48,510 nucleotides of DNA from an uncultured Rubrobacteraceae bacterium (lineage in GTDB: Bacteria; Actinomycetota; Rubrobacteria; Rubrobacterales; Rubrobacteraceae). The notes under the pieces are model-generated. The model saw only the letters and a program-made list of their open reading frames with translations, made no database searches and was not told where the DNA came from. Each line of letters begins with the position of its first letter. Position 1 is the stretch's first letter. The position numbers and the translations under genes are program-made. The DNA is taken from NCBI GenBank assembly GCA_902806055.1, contig CADCVD010000031.1, forward strand, positions 1 through 48,510, written 5' to 3'. This document shows, piece by piece, positions 9,286 to 18,526 of the stretch.

Positions 9286-12006
9286 ATGATATGTGAGAAT
9301 TGCAGGTCAAGACCTGCGAGCGTACAGGTGACCCAGCAGCAGGGCGGGCAGAGGGCTTCGGTCTATCTCTGCACGCAGTGCGCGCGGGAGCTCGGTATGA
9401 TCGGAGGGAGCAGCTTCAGCGGCGCGAACCCGTTCGAGATGCTGCACAACCTGGTGCAGCAGCAGAGTCAGGGCCCGAGCAACTTCTTCGAGGCCCTCTC
9501 GGGCGAGGCACGGGAGAGTGTCATGCGGGCTCGAGAGGCGTCGGCCGGAACGACGAAGACCGCTGCTGTTGGCACGGATCACTTGCTGGCTGGTGTCGTT
9601 ACCGGCGAGAACGTCGCGACGGAGGCCTTGAGGCGTGCCGGCGCCAACGTCGACAAGATGCGCTCTGACTTCGGGGGGCAGCTAGGAGATCCGGGCGACC
9701 AGATCTACACCTTCACCCCGAGCGCCAAGCGGGCGTTGCAACTCGCCTTTACGGCGGCGCGGCAGATGGGTTCGGTTCAGGTCGGGAGCGAGCACCTGCT
9801 CCTCGGCCTGCTCGGTGAAGGCGACGGCAACGCCTGCCAGATACTGGCCCGCAACGGCGCCGGGGACGCGGATGCTTTGAGGCGTGAGATCGCGCGTCTC
9901 CTTCAGCAGCGCGGTCAGATGGGGCCGGGTGTTGCGCCCGGCGGACCCGGCGGCGGAGGCTTCGGTCCTGGCGGTGGTGGTTTCGGGGGCGGCGGAAGCT
10001 CCTTTGGTCAGGGCGGCCAGCAGGGCCCGGAGAGCCAGACGCCTACCCTGGATCAGGTAACCCGCGACCTTACCGAGGCAGCTCGCAACGGCGAGCTCGA
10101 CCCGGTGATGGGCCGGGCCGAGGAGATAGCCCGCGCCGTGCGCATCCTCAGCCGCAGGACAAAGAACAACCCTGCCCTTATCGGGGAGCCCGGAGTCGGC
10201 AAGACTGCCATCGTCGAGGGGCTGGCCCAGAGGGTGATCGCCGACGAGGTGCCCGAGACGCTCAAGGACAAGCGTGTGCTCGCCCTCGATACCGGCGCGC
10301 TGGTAGCCGGCACCCGCTTCCGCGGCGACTTTGAAGAGCGCATGAGCCAGATGATCAAGGAACTGCAGTCCGAAGAGAAGAACATCATTCTGTTCATCGA
10401 CGAGCTGCACACAATCGTCGGGGCAGGCGGGGCCGAGGGTGCCGTAAACGCTTCGAACATGTTGAAGCCGGCGCTGGCTCGCGGCGAGCTTCAGGTCATC
10501 GGCGCTACCACGCTCGACGAGTACCGCAAGCACGTCGAGAAGGACCCGGCGCTGGAGCGCCGCTTCCAGCCCGTGCTCGTGAGCGAACCGACAGTGGACG
10601 AGTCCGTGGCGATCCTCTTCGGTCTGCGCGATCGTTACGAGGCGCACCACCGGGTGCATATCTCGGACGACGCTATCATCGCCGCCGCGCAGTTAGGCGA
10701 CCGTTACATCACCGACCGCTACCTGCCGGACAAGGCCATAGACCTCCTCGACGAGGCGGCGGCCGAGGTCAGGCTCCGCTCGACGGTACCGCCGGTTGAC
10801 GTCAGGCGGATCGAGGAAGAGATAGCGCAGTTGGAGCGTGAGAAGGAGGATGCGGTAAGGGCCGAGGACTACGAGCAGGCCGCCGGCTATAAGCAGCGTA
10901 TTGAGCAGCTCAGGGCCGAACTCGACCAGCAGCAGCAGGGCTGGGCCGGCTCTCGCGAGTCGAACGCCCCCGAGGTTACGCGCGAGGACATCGCCCGTAT
11001 CCTCGAGGAGTGGACCGGCGTGCCCGCGACGAACATCGTCCAGGAGGAGGCCGAGAGGCTCCTGCAGCTTGAGTCGGTGCTGCACGAGCGGGTCATCGGG
11101 CAGGAGCGGGCCGTTACGGCCGTCGCGGAGGCGATTCGCAGGGCGCGGGCCGGCATCAAGGATCCGGACCGCCCGGTTGGCAGCTTCATCTTCCTCGGGC
11201 CTACGGGCGTCGGCAAGACCGAGCTAGCGAGAACGCTCGCCGAGTTTCTCTTCGGTGACCAGGACGCCATGATCCGGATAGACATGTCCGAGTTTCAGGA
11301 GCGGCACACGGTCTCCAGGCTCGTCGGCGCGCCTCCGGGCTACGTAGGCTACGACGAGGCCGGCCAGCTCACCGAAGCTGTAAGGCGTAGGCCCTACTCA
11401 GTGGTCCTCTTCGACGAGATCGAGAAGGCTCACCCGGACGTCTTCAACACCATGCTGCAACTCCTCGACGACGGCCGGTTGACGGACGCCCAGGGCCGGA
11501 CGGTCAACTTCCAGAACACGGTCATCATCATGACCTCGAACGTTGGGAGCCAGCACCTCGTCTCGACCAAGCAGTTCGGGTTCACCTCGCGCGACGGTGT
11601 GGACTTCCAGGAGACCGAGCGGCGCGCGATGGATGCTCTTGAGCGTTCCTTCCGGCCCGAGTTCCTCAACAGGATAGACGAGATCATCGTCTTCGAGCCG
11701 CTCACCAAGGAGGACGTGCTCAGCATCGTAGGCATCATGCTCAAGAGGCTCAACAAGCACCTTGAGAGCCAGAGGGTCTCCGTCGAGGTGACCGAGGCGG
11801 CCAAGGAGTTCCTGGCCGAGAAGGGTTACGACCCGAAATTCGGCGCTCGCCCCCTGGCACGGTCGATACGCCGGTACATCGAGAACCCGCTCTCCAGCCG
11901 AATCATCGGCGGCGAGTTCGATCCCGACGATACGGTCATCGTCGACCGTGCCGAGGACGGAACCGAGGACCTTGTCTTCCGCACGAAGGTAGCCGCGCCG
12001 CAGTAA
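9286..12006 (+). CDS. ClpC/ClpE-type AAA+ ATPase with N-terminal zinc finger
   Basis: [15 protein letters not shown]...YLCTQC zinc finger; Clp-N repeats; Gly-rich linker; Walker A GEPGVGKT and [11 protein letters not shown]-like M domain [57 protein letters not shown]. Confidence 0.95.
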   Translation: MICENCRSRPASVQVTQQQGGQRASVYLCTQCARELGMIGGSSFSGANPFEMLHNLVQQQSQGPSNFFEALSGEARESVMRAREASAGTTKTAAVGTDHLLAGVVTGENVATEALRRAGANVDKMRSDFGGQLGDPGDQIYTFTPSAKRALQLAFTAARQMGSVQVGSEHLLLGLLGEGDGNACQILARNGAGDADALRREIARLLQQRGQMGPGVAPGGPGGGGFGPGGGGFGGGGSSFGQGGQQGPESQTPTLDQVTRDLTEAARNGELDPVMGRAEEIARAVRILSRRTKNNPALIGEPGVGKTAIVEGLAQRVIADEVPETLKDKRVLALDTGALVAGTRFRGDFEERMSQMIKELQSEEKNIILFIDELHTIVGAGGAEGAVNASNMLKPALARGELQVIGATTLDEYRKHVEKDPALERRFQPVLVSEPTVDESVAILFGLRDRYEAHHRVHISDDAIIAAAQLGDRYITDRYLPDKAIDLLDEAAAEVRLRSTVPPVDVRRIEEEIAQLEREKEDAVRAEDYEQAAGYKQRIEQLRAELDQQQQGWAGSRESNAPEVTREDIARILEEWTGVPATNIVQEEAERLLQLESVLHERVIGQERAVTAVAEAIRRARAGIKDPDRPVGSFIFLGPTGVGKTELARTLAEFLFGDQDAMIRIDMSEFQERHTVSRLVGAPPGYVGYDEAGQLTEAVRRRPYSVVLFDEIEKAHPDVFNTMLQLLDDGRLTDAQGRTVNFQNTVIIMTSNVGSQHLVSTKQFGFTSRDGVDFQETERRAMDALERSFRPEFLNRIDEIIVFEPLTKEDVLSIVGIMLKRLNKHLESQRVSVEVTEAAKEFLAEKGYDPKFGARPLARSIRRYIENPLSSRIIGGEFDPDDTVIVDRAEDGTEDLVFRTKVAAPQ

Positions 12007-12038
12007 GCGGCGAATCGCACTCAGACATACGCTCTAAA

Positions 12039-12066
12039 GAGAGGCTCTCCTAGCGGGGAGCCTCTC
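12039..12066 (+). terminator. Candidate intrinsic terminator after the Clp gene
   Basis: GAGAGGCTC-TCCTAGCGGG-GAGCCTCTC stem-loop; weak T tract follows. Confidence 0.6.
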
Positions 12067-12207
12067 CTCTTGTTGGCGGTTGAATAAAAGCTGTTTGAGA
12101 AGCCTCGTAAAAGGCATCTTCACGCAGACCGGAAGGTTTCTCGCTTCTCCTATGTGGATAGGATCAACCCGAAACCTTTTCTACAAGAACAGAGAGAGGA
12201 TGAGAAG

Positions 12208-12465
12208 ATGGGGATTATTACCTGGATTATTGTCGGACTTATCGCCGGTGCTCTAGGCAAGCTGATTATGCCCGGCGACGACCCCGGCGGGATCATCGTC
12301 ACGATCCTGATTGGTATAGCGGGGGCCCTGGTCGGAGGATTTATCACGCAGAATCTCCTCGGCATGGGCGGCGGTGGCTTTATATGGACTATCGTTGTGG
12401 CTACCCTCGGAGCGATTATCTTGCTCGCCATCTACCGCGCTTTCGTGGGGAGCAGAAGAGCCTGA
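12208..12465 (+). CDS. GlsB/YeaQ/YmgE family stress-response membrane protein
   Basis: MGIITWIIVGLIAGALGKLIMPGDDPGGIIVTILIGIAGALVGGFI; start moved to 12208. Confidence 0.9.
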   Translation: MGIITWIIVGLIAGALGKLIMPGDDPGGIIVTILIGIAGALVGGFITQNLLGMGGGGFIWTIVVATLGAIILLAIYRAFVGSRRA

Positions 12466-12486
12466 ACCATACTGGAGAGGTCAACT

Positions 12487-12525
12487 GTCGAGAGGGCTGA
12501 AGCTTGATGCTCCGGCCCTCTCGAC
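12487..12525. terminator. Candidate bidirectional terminator between convergent genes
   Basis: GTCGAGAGGGC-N17-GCCCTCTCGAC, perfect 11-bp arms, followed by TTTGGTTT; between the glsB-like and marR-like stops. Confidence 0.65.
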
Positions 12526-12531
12526 TTTGGT

Positions 12532-13038
12532 TTAGTAGCCTCTTCGACTCCTCAACTCGTGTCCCGTTTGCCTGTTGGGCTTTCGTCCTGACTCCAGCGA
12601 AGCCGCGCAGCGATTCAAGGCCTCAGCAAGCCGGTGAATCTCGTCTCGATCCAACCTCGCTAGCATACGTTCCTCGATAGATTCGACTACGCGGTGTGCC
12701 TTAAAAACCGTTCTCTGACCTTTCTCTGTCAGAGAGGCTTGTAGTACGCGTCCGTGCTCCGGGTGGGACCGGCGGACTATGAGGCTCGCCTTCTCTAATT
12801 TCGTCAAGATCTGATGCATCGTCTGCGGCGTAACGAAACTTCTCCGGGCGAGCTCGGCCCCCGACAGGTCTGGTGCAGCCTGAAGCCCGCTCAGCGCAGC
12901 GTACTGCGGCCCCGTAAGGCCCATCTCCCGCAAAGCCTCGTCCATCTCGGTACGCAGCGCGTGCTGGGCACGCTTCATCTGGTACCCGACCCTGCTCTCT
13001 ACTTCACCCTCGACCGTTCTATCGTCTCTCACGAACAC
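12532..13038 (-). CDS. MarR family transcriptional regulator
   Basis: GLTGPQYAALSGLQAAPDLSGAELARRSFVTPQTMHQILTKLEKASLIVRRSHPEHGRVLQASLTEKGQRTV. Confidence 0.92.
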   Translation of the reverse strand: MFVRDDRTVEGEVESRVGYQMKRAQHALRTEMDEALREMGLTGPQYAALSGLQAAPDLSGAELARRSFVTPQTMHQILTKLEKASLIVRRSHPEHGRVLQASLTEKGQRTVFKAHRVVESIEERMLARLDRDEIHRLAEALNRCAASLESGRKPNRQTGHELRSRRGY

Positions 13039-13065
13039 CTCTTGAAAGATTATCAGTACGCTTAT

Positions 13066-13089
13066 ATAATATCAATATACTGATATTAT
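13066..13089. promoter_or_regulatory. Candidate MarR operator in the divergent promoter region
   Basis: Perfect inverted repeat ATAATATCA-ATATAC-TGATATTAT (9-bp arms); extra half site ATTATCAGTA just upstream. Confidence 0.65.
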
Positions 13090-13106
13090 TTCAGAGGGAG
13101 GTAGAG

Positions 13107-13469
13107 ATGGCGAGGGTAATTGGTCCTGATTTCGTGGCGTTGCAGGTGCTTGATCTGGAGGCTAGCGCGCGGTTCTACGAGGAGAGGTTGGGGTTGGAGA
13201 GAGCCTCACACAGCCCGTCGAACGCGGTGGTGTTCCGCACCGAACCAGTCCCGTTCGCGGTACGGGAGCCGGTTGTGGATCTCGACGAGGTGGAGCGGCT
13301 CGGGTGGGGGGTTGCGCTGTGGTTAAAGTGCGACGATGCTCAGGAGTTGCACGACTCTCTTGATGAAGCGGGCGTACCTACAACTCAGGAGCCCTTCGAC
13401 GGACCCTTTGGCCGGACGTTTGCGTTTATGGACCCGGATGTCTACACGGTCACGGTGCACGGTGGCTAG
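13107..13469 (+). CDS. VOC family (glyoxalase/bleomycin resistance-like) protein
   Basis: DFVALQVLDLEASARFYEERLGLE...PFGRTFAFMDPDVYTVTVHGG. Confidence 0.9.
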   Translation: MARVIGPDFVALQVLDLEASARFYEERLGLERASHSPSNAVVFRTEPVPFAVREPVVDLDEVERLGWGVALWLKCDDAQELHDSLDEAGVPTTQEPFDGPFGRTFAFMDPDVYTVTVHGG

Positions 13470-13470
13470 A

Positions 13471-14394
13471 ATGCCGGAGGTAACAGGCCGATTCGAGATG
13501 CGCCCGGTAGGGCCGTACTCGCTCGCCGCGAGCGTGAGGTTCCTTGAAGGGTTCACGCCTGCAGCTTACGAGGGGGGCGGGAAGGACTATCTTCGCTTCG
13601 CGTTCGTCGCCGACGGGGGCGAGGCGGTCGCCGGGGTATGCGTGAGGGCAGAGGGAGCGGCGGTCGTCGGGGAGGTGTATGGCGAGGCGGATGCAGACAT
13701 CGTGCGCGTTCAGGTTGCGCGCATTCTCTCGCTCGACGTGGACGGTAACGGCTTCGCGGAGGTAGGAGAGCGAGACCCGGTTGTGGGGCGGTTGCAGGAA
13801 CGGTATCCGGGCTTGAGGCCGGTGTGTTTCTACTCGCCGTACGAGGCGGCGGCGTGGGCGCTCATCGGGCAACGCACCAGCATCGTTCACGCCGCAAAGA
13901 TCAAAGCGCGGATGGCGAGGGAGATAGGACCTCTCGTAGAGATACGCGGCGAGAGAGAGCACGCCTTCCCCGGACCTTCACGCCTGGCGAAGCTGGAGGA
14001 CTTCCCGGGGTTGTTCGGGCGCAAGGCCGAGTATCTGCGGCTTCTCGCCGGTAAGACCGCTGAAGGCAGGCTCGACGCGACGTACCTGCGCTCACTACCG
14101 GCTTGGGAGGCGCTAAAAGAGCTTAAAGAGATGCCAGGTATCGGCGACTTCTCGGCGGAGTTGATTTTGCTGCGCGGCGCGGGTAAGCTGGACCATCTGC
14201 CGGCCAACGAGCCGAGGCTGAAACGGGCTGTCGCGATCGCTTACGGGCTCGACAGAACGCCGGTCATGGAGGAGTTAGAGGAGATATCGGAGAGCTGGAG
14301 GCCATACCGAACCTGGGTCAGCCTGTATTTGCGGGCGATGTTGGAGGAGGAGACCGGCGAGATCTTCGGGGGAAGGCGAACGGGTAGTGGATGA
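13471..14394 (+). CDS. DNA-3-methyladenine glycosylase II / AlkA-like HhH-GPD glycosylase
   Basis: FYSPYEAAAWALIGQRTSIVHAAKIKARMA, HhH segment LKEMPGIGDFSAELILLRGAGKLDHLPANEPRL; start moved to ATG 13471. Confidence 0.88.
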   Translation: MPEVTGRFEMRPVGPYSLAASVRFLEGFTPAAYEGGGKDYLRFAFVADGGEAVAGVCVRAEGAAVVGEVYGEADADIVRVQVARILSLDVDGNGFAEVGERDPVVGRLQERYPGLRPVCFYSPYEAAAWALIGQRTSIVHAAKIKARMAREIGPLVEIRGEREHAFPGPSRLAKLEDFPGLFGRKAEYLRLLAGKTAEGRLDATYLRSLPAWEALKELKEMPGIGDFSAELILLRGAGKLDHLPANEPRLKRAVAIAYGLDRTPVMEELEEISESWRPYRTWVSLYLRAMLEEETGEIFGGRRTGSG

Positions 14395-14709
14395 GCTGCT
14401 TGAAGCACGCCTACCGGTAGTGAGACCCGGCGTTCTCCTTCGTGTCCCAGGTAGATCGCACTATCTCACGCGCGGAGCCGATGAGATGCGCTCCTTATCG
14501 GGGGAGAGCCCTGATGAGGTTCCGCAGGGCCTCTACCCTCTCACGCAGACCCTTGCCCTTGCCTATTGCTGACGCTAAGAGGTCTATCAAGGCTTGAGGT
14601 TGTGGTCCTTGAGGGGCGTCTTGGATTGCGGATCTCGACCTAGAGTAGCTCTCGCGCCGCGGTCGCGTACTGTTTGCGTACGCTGGCTAGAGGCGAAACT
14701 CGTGGAGCG

Positions 14710-15759
14710 TCAATGAATTCGGAGTTTTAGCTCGCCGTAGGCGGCGTTGATCTCTTTCATTCTTAACTCGGCCATCTCGCGTACTTCGGGGGCGAGGGTA
14801 GCCACCCTATCGGGGTGGTATGTCTTGGCTTGCTTTTTGTAGGCGGCATCTATCTCCTTGCGGGAGGCGCTTTCGGGGACGCCAAGAATCTTTAGCAGCG
14901 AGCCGATTCTCTCGGCCTCAGCCTCGGCTCGGCGCCTCGCTCGCTCTCTTCTTGCAGAGCCGGCGTGCTGGCGCGGCTCTCCACCTCGCTCCGTGCTAAA
15001 GGCCTGCGCAAACCTGACGGCCGCTGCTTTGTTAGAGACGAGCAGACGTACAGGAGGCTGCGTGCCCGTTATCGAGAGTAGGCCGTACAGGACAAGGTCG
15101 CACCGTTTGTTTTGGGCGTAGCGGAGGTCAGGCGTACCGTCTGCGTTTACGTACGGCCAGGTCTCACCCACTGTCTCCGCGTCCTCCGGAATCTCTCCTT
15201 GCTCGGCTGTACGGGAGGGGCGGTAGATCACGCCTAGCGCGTCGTAGGCTAACGCCCGATAGTAACCGTCTTTGTAGGAGAGTACGGCTTCGGGCAGGAA
15301 GTAGAGGCTCGTTACGCCGGTCTCGATACCCCAGATCTCCACGTTGGCCGAGATGCCGGGCGGCTCCATCACTACTACCTCGGCCGGATGCCTCGACGAG
15401 TTTCCGTCGAACGCGAGCACCGCGCCTTCGGAGGCTCCTGCCGCCGTTGTCGTGTCCTCCTCGATACACCATACCTTCCGCGCGTCCGAGAGCGCCTTGC
15501 AGGCATCTCGCACATCATCGAATAAAGCAGCGGCCTCTCCGTCCAGGCTGTAGGCGAGCTTGGTGATCCGCGCCTCGACCTCTCTCCTATGTATTAGAAG
15601 AGCCCCCGCTCCTCCGACTACGAGCAGGACGGCGGCGGCTACGTACGAGATTAGCGGCCCTGCAGCGGCGGCCACGATCGCCTCGAGCGCTACGTAGGTT
15701 GCCGAACCTCCACCTCGGTGTCGCTCGTTGATCCTGGCGAGTTTGCGTTTGTCTAGCAT
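14710..15759 (-). CDS. Membrane-anchored protein with C-terminal J (DnaJ) domain
   Basis: N-terminal TM stretch ISYVAAAVLLVVGGAGALLI; C-terminal LLKILGVPESASRKEIDAAYKKQAKTYHPDRV with HPD motif. Confidence 0.88.
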   Translation of the reverse strand: MLDKRKLARINERHRGGGSATYVALEAIVAAAAGPLISYVAAAVLLVVGGAGALLIHRREVEARITKLAYSLDGEAAALFDDVRDACKALSDARKVWCIEEDTTTAAGASEGAVLAFDGNSSRHPAEVVVMEPPGISANVEIWGIETGVTSLYFLPEAVLSYKDGYYRALAYDALGVIYRPSRTAEQGEIPEDAETVGETWPYVNADGTPDLRYAQNKRCDLVLYGLLSITGTQPPVRLLVSNKAAAVRFAQAFSTERGGEPRQHAGSARRERARRRAEAEAERIGSLLKILGVPESASRKEIDAAYKKQAKTYHPDRVATLAPEVREMAELRMKEINAAYGELKLRIH

Positions 15760-16054
15760 TTCCTTGTTTATCGGTCATTCTGCCTTAGGACTTAAATTAG
15801 CATTCACCTCACAAGGAACGCGGTTCTCCCACCCGCATAGTCTGATATGACCCGGACCCAAAAGGCCCGCCGCATCTTCTCAGCGGCGACTTGCTAAGGT
15901 TCTGTTTAACCAACATTTAAATAGGATGTTCCACCGCTTTAACCACGGGTAGTTAGCGTCGTCTTACACTTCGTGCTGGTATGGAATTCTTCTCCACACC
16001 GCTGAACATGGTCCGCCCGATTCGACGACCCTCCACCAAAGACGGGAGTACGCT

Positions 16055-16405
16055 TTGAGCTTTATCGCCGAGAAGAGGCAGCTTACCACCGCCGATCCCC
16101 CCGAGGTAGCCGATACGCAGCGCGGGGAGGCTGAGCGTGAAGCCGACGAGCGTAGCGCCCGTAGGGCGGGATACGCGTTCGTGACGGTTGGTTTGCTGCT
16201 GATGTTTCTCTCTTCCGGGGGCTCGCTAGCGGATGTTATGCGGGGCCTGGAGACGGGACTACGTGAAGAGATCGGTCTGGGCCGCCTGCTCGATGTTTCA
16301 GGCTATGGCTTCGCTGATACGGAGGTCGAGCAAGACTTACTCTCCCCCGACTACGAGGAGATATTCCCCGGCGGAGAGACGCTGGACCCCGAGGGATCGC
16401 GTTAG
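16055..16405 (+). CDS. Hypothetical protein with one predicted TM segment
   Basis: TTG start; GYAFVTVGLLLMFLSSGG hydrophobic segment. Confidence 0.5.
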   Translation: MSFIAEKRQLTTADPPEVADTQRGEAEREADERSARRAGYAFVTVGLLLMFLSSGGSLADVMRGLETGLREEIGLGRLLDVSGYGFADTEVEQDLLSPDYEEIFPGGETLDPEGSR

Positions 16406-16413
16406 GTGAGCGG

Positions 16414-16956
16414 TTGGTTGGTCTCTGGCCCGGAGCCCGGCCTCTCGTGACCGCGGAACCTGTCGCCGAGGACACGGTTGGTCTGAGGCCTACGAAAGCT
16501 CGGGAAGATGTATTGGTGAACCGGCCCGCCGGAGGTGCTGCCGTTGAGCCTTCCCGGGTCGGGGTGCCTCGGGCGGTGATCTACGAACCACATCCCGCCG
16601 TGCGGGCCGTGCTCGAGCATCTCTTACTGCGGGAAGGCTACGCGGTCGAGGTCTGCGGTGAGGGCCGCGAGGCCGCGCCGGGGCCGGTGCTTCTCCTCGC
16701 AGGCTCGGAGGACGGGAGCGGACTATACGTGTTTCGGACGCGGGACGCGGCTGGAACACTGCCCCGGCTCTCAGGCGGACCGGATTCGCCGGGGGTATCT
16801 GGCCTCAAGGCTGTGGGCATCCACGCTTTTCTGCCCAAACCGTTCGGCGCCACGGACGTATTGCGGGTCGTCTGGGCCGTGGGCGGCTTCGATGAGCGTA
16901 AGAAGAGTCCGACGGCGGATAGAAGGTCTTCGGTAAGTTCCGCGAAGCTGTCGTAG
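16414..16956 (+). CDS. Degenerate response-regulator receiver-like protein
   Basis: RAVIYEPHPAVRAVLEHLLLREGYAVEVCG...GPVLLLAGSEDGSG...GIHAFLPKPFGATDVLRVV resembles a receiver without the acidic pocket and Asp; exact start unclear. Confidence 0.65.
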   Translation: MVGLWPGARPLVTAEPVAEDTVGLRPTKAREDVLVNRPAGGAAVEPSRVGVPRAVIYEPHPAVRAVLEHLLLREGYAVEVCGEGREAAPGPVLLLAGSEDGSGLYVFRTRDAAGTLPRLSGGPDSPGVSGLKAVGIHAFLPKPFGATDVLRVVWAVGGFDERKKSPTADRRSSVSSAKLS

Positions 16957-17043
16957 CCGTTCGTGTAACAACCTGTCTCCTTGAGCGGGCCGGAGATGCA
17001 TCGGGGAGATCAGAGAGATGTACCAGTACGGCTGCTCCCCTTA

Positions 17044-17175
17044 GAGTGTATTTCAAAACCTGGTGCGACAGGTGAAGTGTGAGCGGTAAGCGGAGGGTAT
17101 TCGGCAGTGGTTGCTCCATTTCGACTCTTCGTTTGTCAGCCTCAGACACTCAAGTAGGGGTTTTAAAACGCACTA
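17044..17175. mobile_element. MITE-like / IS-remnant element, 132 bp
   Basis: Terminal inverted repeats GAGTGTATTTCAAAACC (17044-17060) and GGTTTTAAAACGCACTA (17159-17175), 13/17 matching, flanked by direct TTA at 17041-17043 and 17176-17178. Confidence 0.45.
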
Positions 17176-17293
17176 TTAGTAGTCGTCTCGGCGGTCTTCG
17201 TTCCGGCTATCGCTTTCGGGCGTCCTGCTATCGAAGATCGGAAAGCTGATAACTGAACGCTGCGTCTTCTAGCACTTGATGCGTAGAAGATGG

Positions 17294-17327
17294 AGAGCGT
17301 AGCCCCTGTGAGTAGGGGCTACGCTCT
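17294..17327. terminator. Strong hairpin, possible terminator or leader structure
   Basis: Perfect 13-bp arms AGAGCGTAGCCCC-TGTGAGTA-GGGGCTACGCTCT; no clear T tract. Confidence 0.5.
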
Positions 17328-17521
17328 TCGCTCGCAGGAGAGCCGCCAAGTTCCAGACAGCTCCTCGTCGGTACAAGGTTCTTCGTGCCGCCTCGATACT
17401 CTCTCGTACCACTTGCAGATAACGCTCTCCGGCAGCTCATCACAAAACAGACCACTTGGTCTGAAAGAGGCGCGATTCTGGTAACATGCAGCGGTAGTGG
17501 TGTCGATTAAGGGGAAGTGGC

Positions 17522-17917
17522 GTGGACGTTAGCTCGATGATGGAAAGAGACAGCGTGGTTAAGGACCTCGGGATAGAGTTCGCCGAGCTCGAGCCGGAGA
17601 GGGTGATGGCGACGATGCCGGTGGACGGGAGGCACGTTCAGCCTCTGGGATTTCTGCACGGCGGGATCAGCGTGACGCTCGCCGAGTCGGTGGCGACGGT
17701 CGGGGCCTGGCTCAACTGCCCTGAGGGAAAGATTGCCTTCGGGTCCGAGATCAACGCCAGCCACCTCCGCCCCAAGCGCGAGGGAACCCTTACTGCAGTT
17801 GGGATGCCGGTCCAGATAGGACGCACGAATCAGGTCTGGGAGGTTCATATACGCGACCAGGACAACAAACCCGTGTGTATTTCACGTTGCAGGCTCGCGG
17901 TCGTGGACGCTGAATGA
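17522..17917 (+). CDS. Hotdog-fold thioesterase (PaaI/MenI-like)
   Basis: GTG start; QPLGFLHGGISVTLAESVATVGAWLN, GSEINASHLRPKREGTL. Confidence 0.87.
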   Translation: MDVSSMMERDSVVKDLGIEFAELEPERVMATMPVDGRHVQPLGFLHGGISVTLAESVATVGAWLNCPEGKIAFGSEINASHLRPKREGTLTAVGMPVQIGRTNQVWEVHIRDQDNKPVCISRCRLAVVDAE

Positions 17918-18525
17918 AGAAAGGCGAGAAGACCCGGCGCAGGATCGTCGAACGCGCGGCCGGGGTCTTTAACACGCGTGGCTACTTCGGCTCCTCCATG
18001 AAGGATCTCACGCGAGAGACGGGCCTCGAGAAGGGGGGCATCTACAACCACTTTGTCAGCAAGGAGGAGATCGCTTTAGAGGCGTTCGACTACGCCGCGT
18101 CCCTTATGCGAGCGCGCTTCGAAGCGGCGCTGGTAGGCCGTGACGGGTCGCTGGACCGTCTCTTCGCGATAGTCGACGTGCTCGGCGGCCTCGTCGGAGA
18201 CCCGCCTGTTCCAGGCGGCTGCCCCGTCCTCAATACCGCTGTCGAGGCCGACGACACCCACCCCGCGCTCAAGAAGAGAGCTCAGGAGGCGATGACCGGC
18301 TGGCTCCGGCTCGTCGGTAGCATCGTCAAGGAAGGCATCCGGAACGGGGAGATACGCACCGGTACGGATCCCCGAGAGACCGCGAGCGTAGTCGTAGCGA
18401 CGCTGGAGGGCGCGGTAATGATGAGTAGGCTCTGCGACGAGCCCGCGCACATGGTCAGAGCGGTGGACCATCTCAAGGAGCACCTGAAGTCCATTGCATC
18501 GGAGAGCGAGAGGAGCGGCGCATAG
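17914..18525 (+). CDS. TetR family transcriptional regulator
   Basis: KTRRRIVERAAGVFNTRGYFGSSMKDLTRETGLEKGGIYNHFVSKEEIALEAF; ATGA overlap with upstream stop. Confidence 0.93.
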   Translation: MKKGEKTRRRIVERAAGVFNTRGYFGSSMKDLTRETGLEKGGIYNHFVSKEEIALEAFDYAASLMRARFEAALVGRDGSLDRLFAIVDVLGGLVGDPPVPGGCPVLNTAVEADDTHPALKKRAQEAMTGWLRLVGSIVKEGIRNGEIRTGTDPRETASVVVATLEGAVMMSRLCDEPAHMVRAVDHLKEHLKSIASESERSGA

Positions 18526-18526
18526 G

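Noticed and set aside
9682-10659. 325-aa minus ORF inside the Clp ATPase gene
   Set aside because: Antisense shadow ORF; the + strand has unambiguous AAA+ motifs
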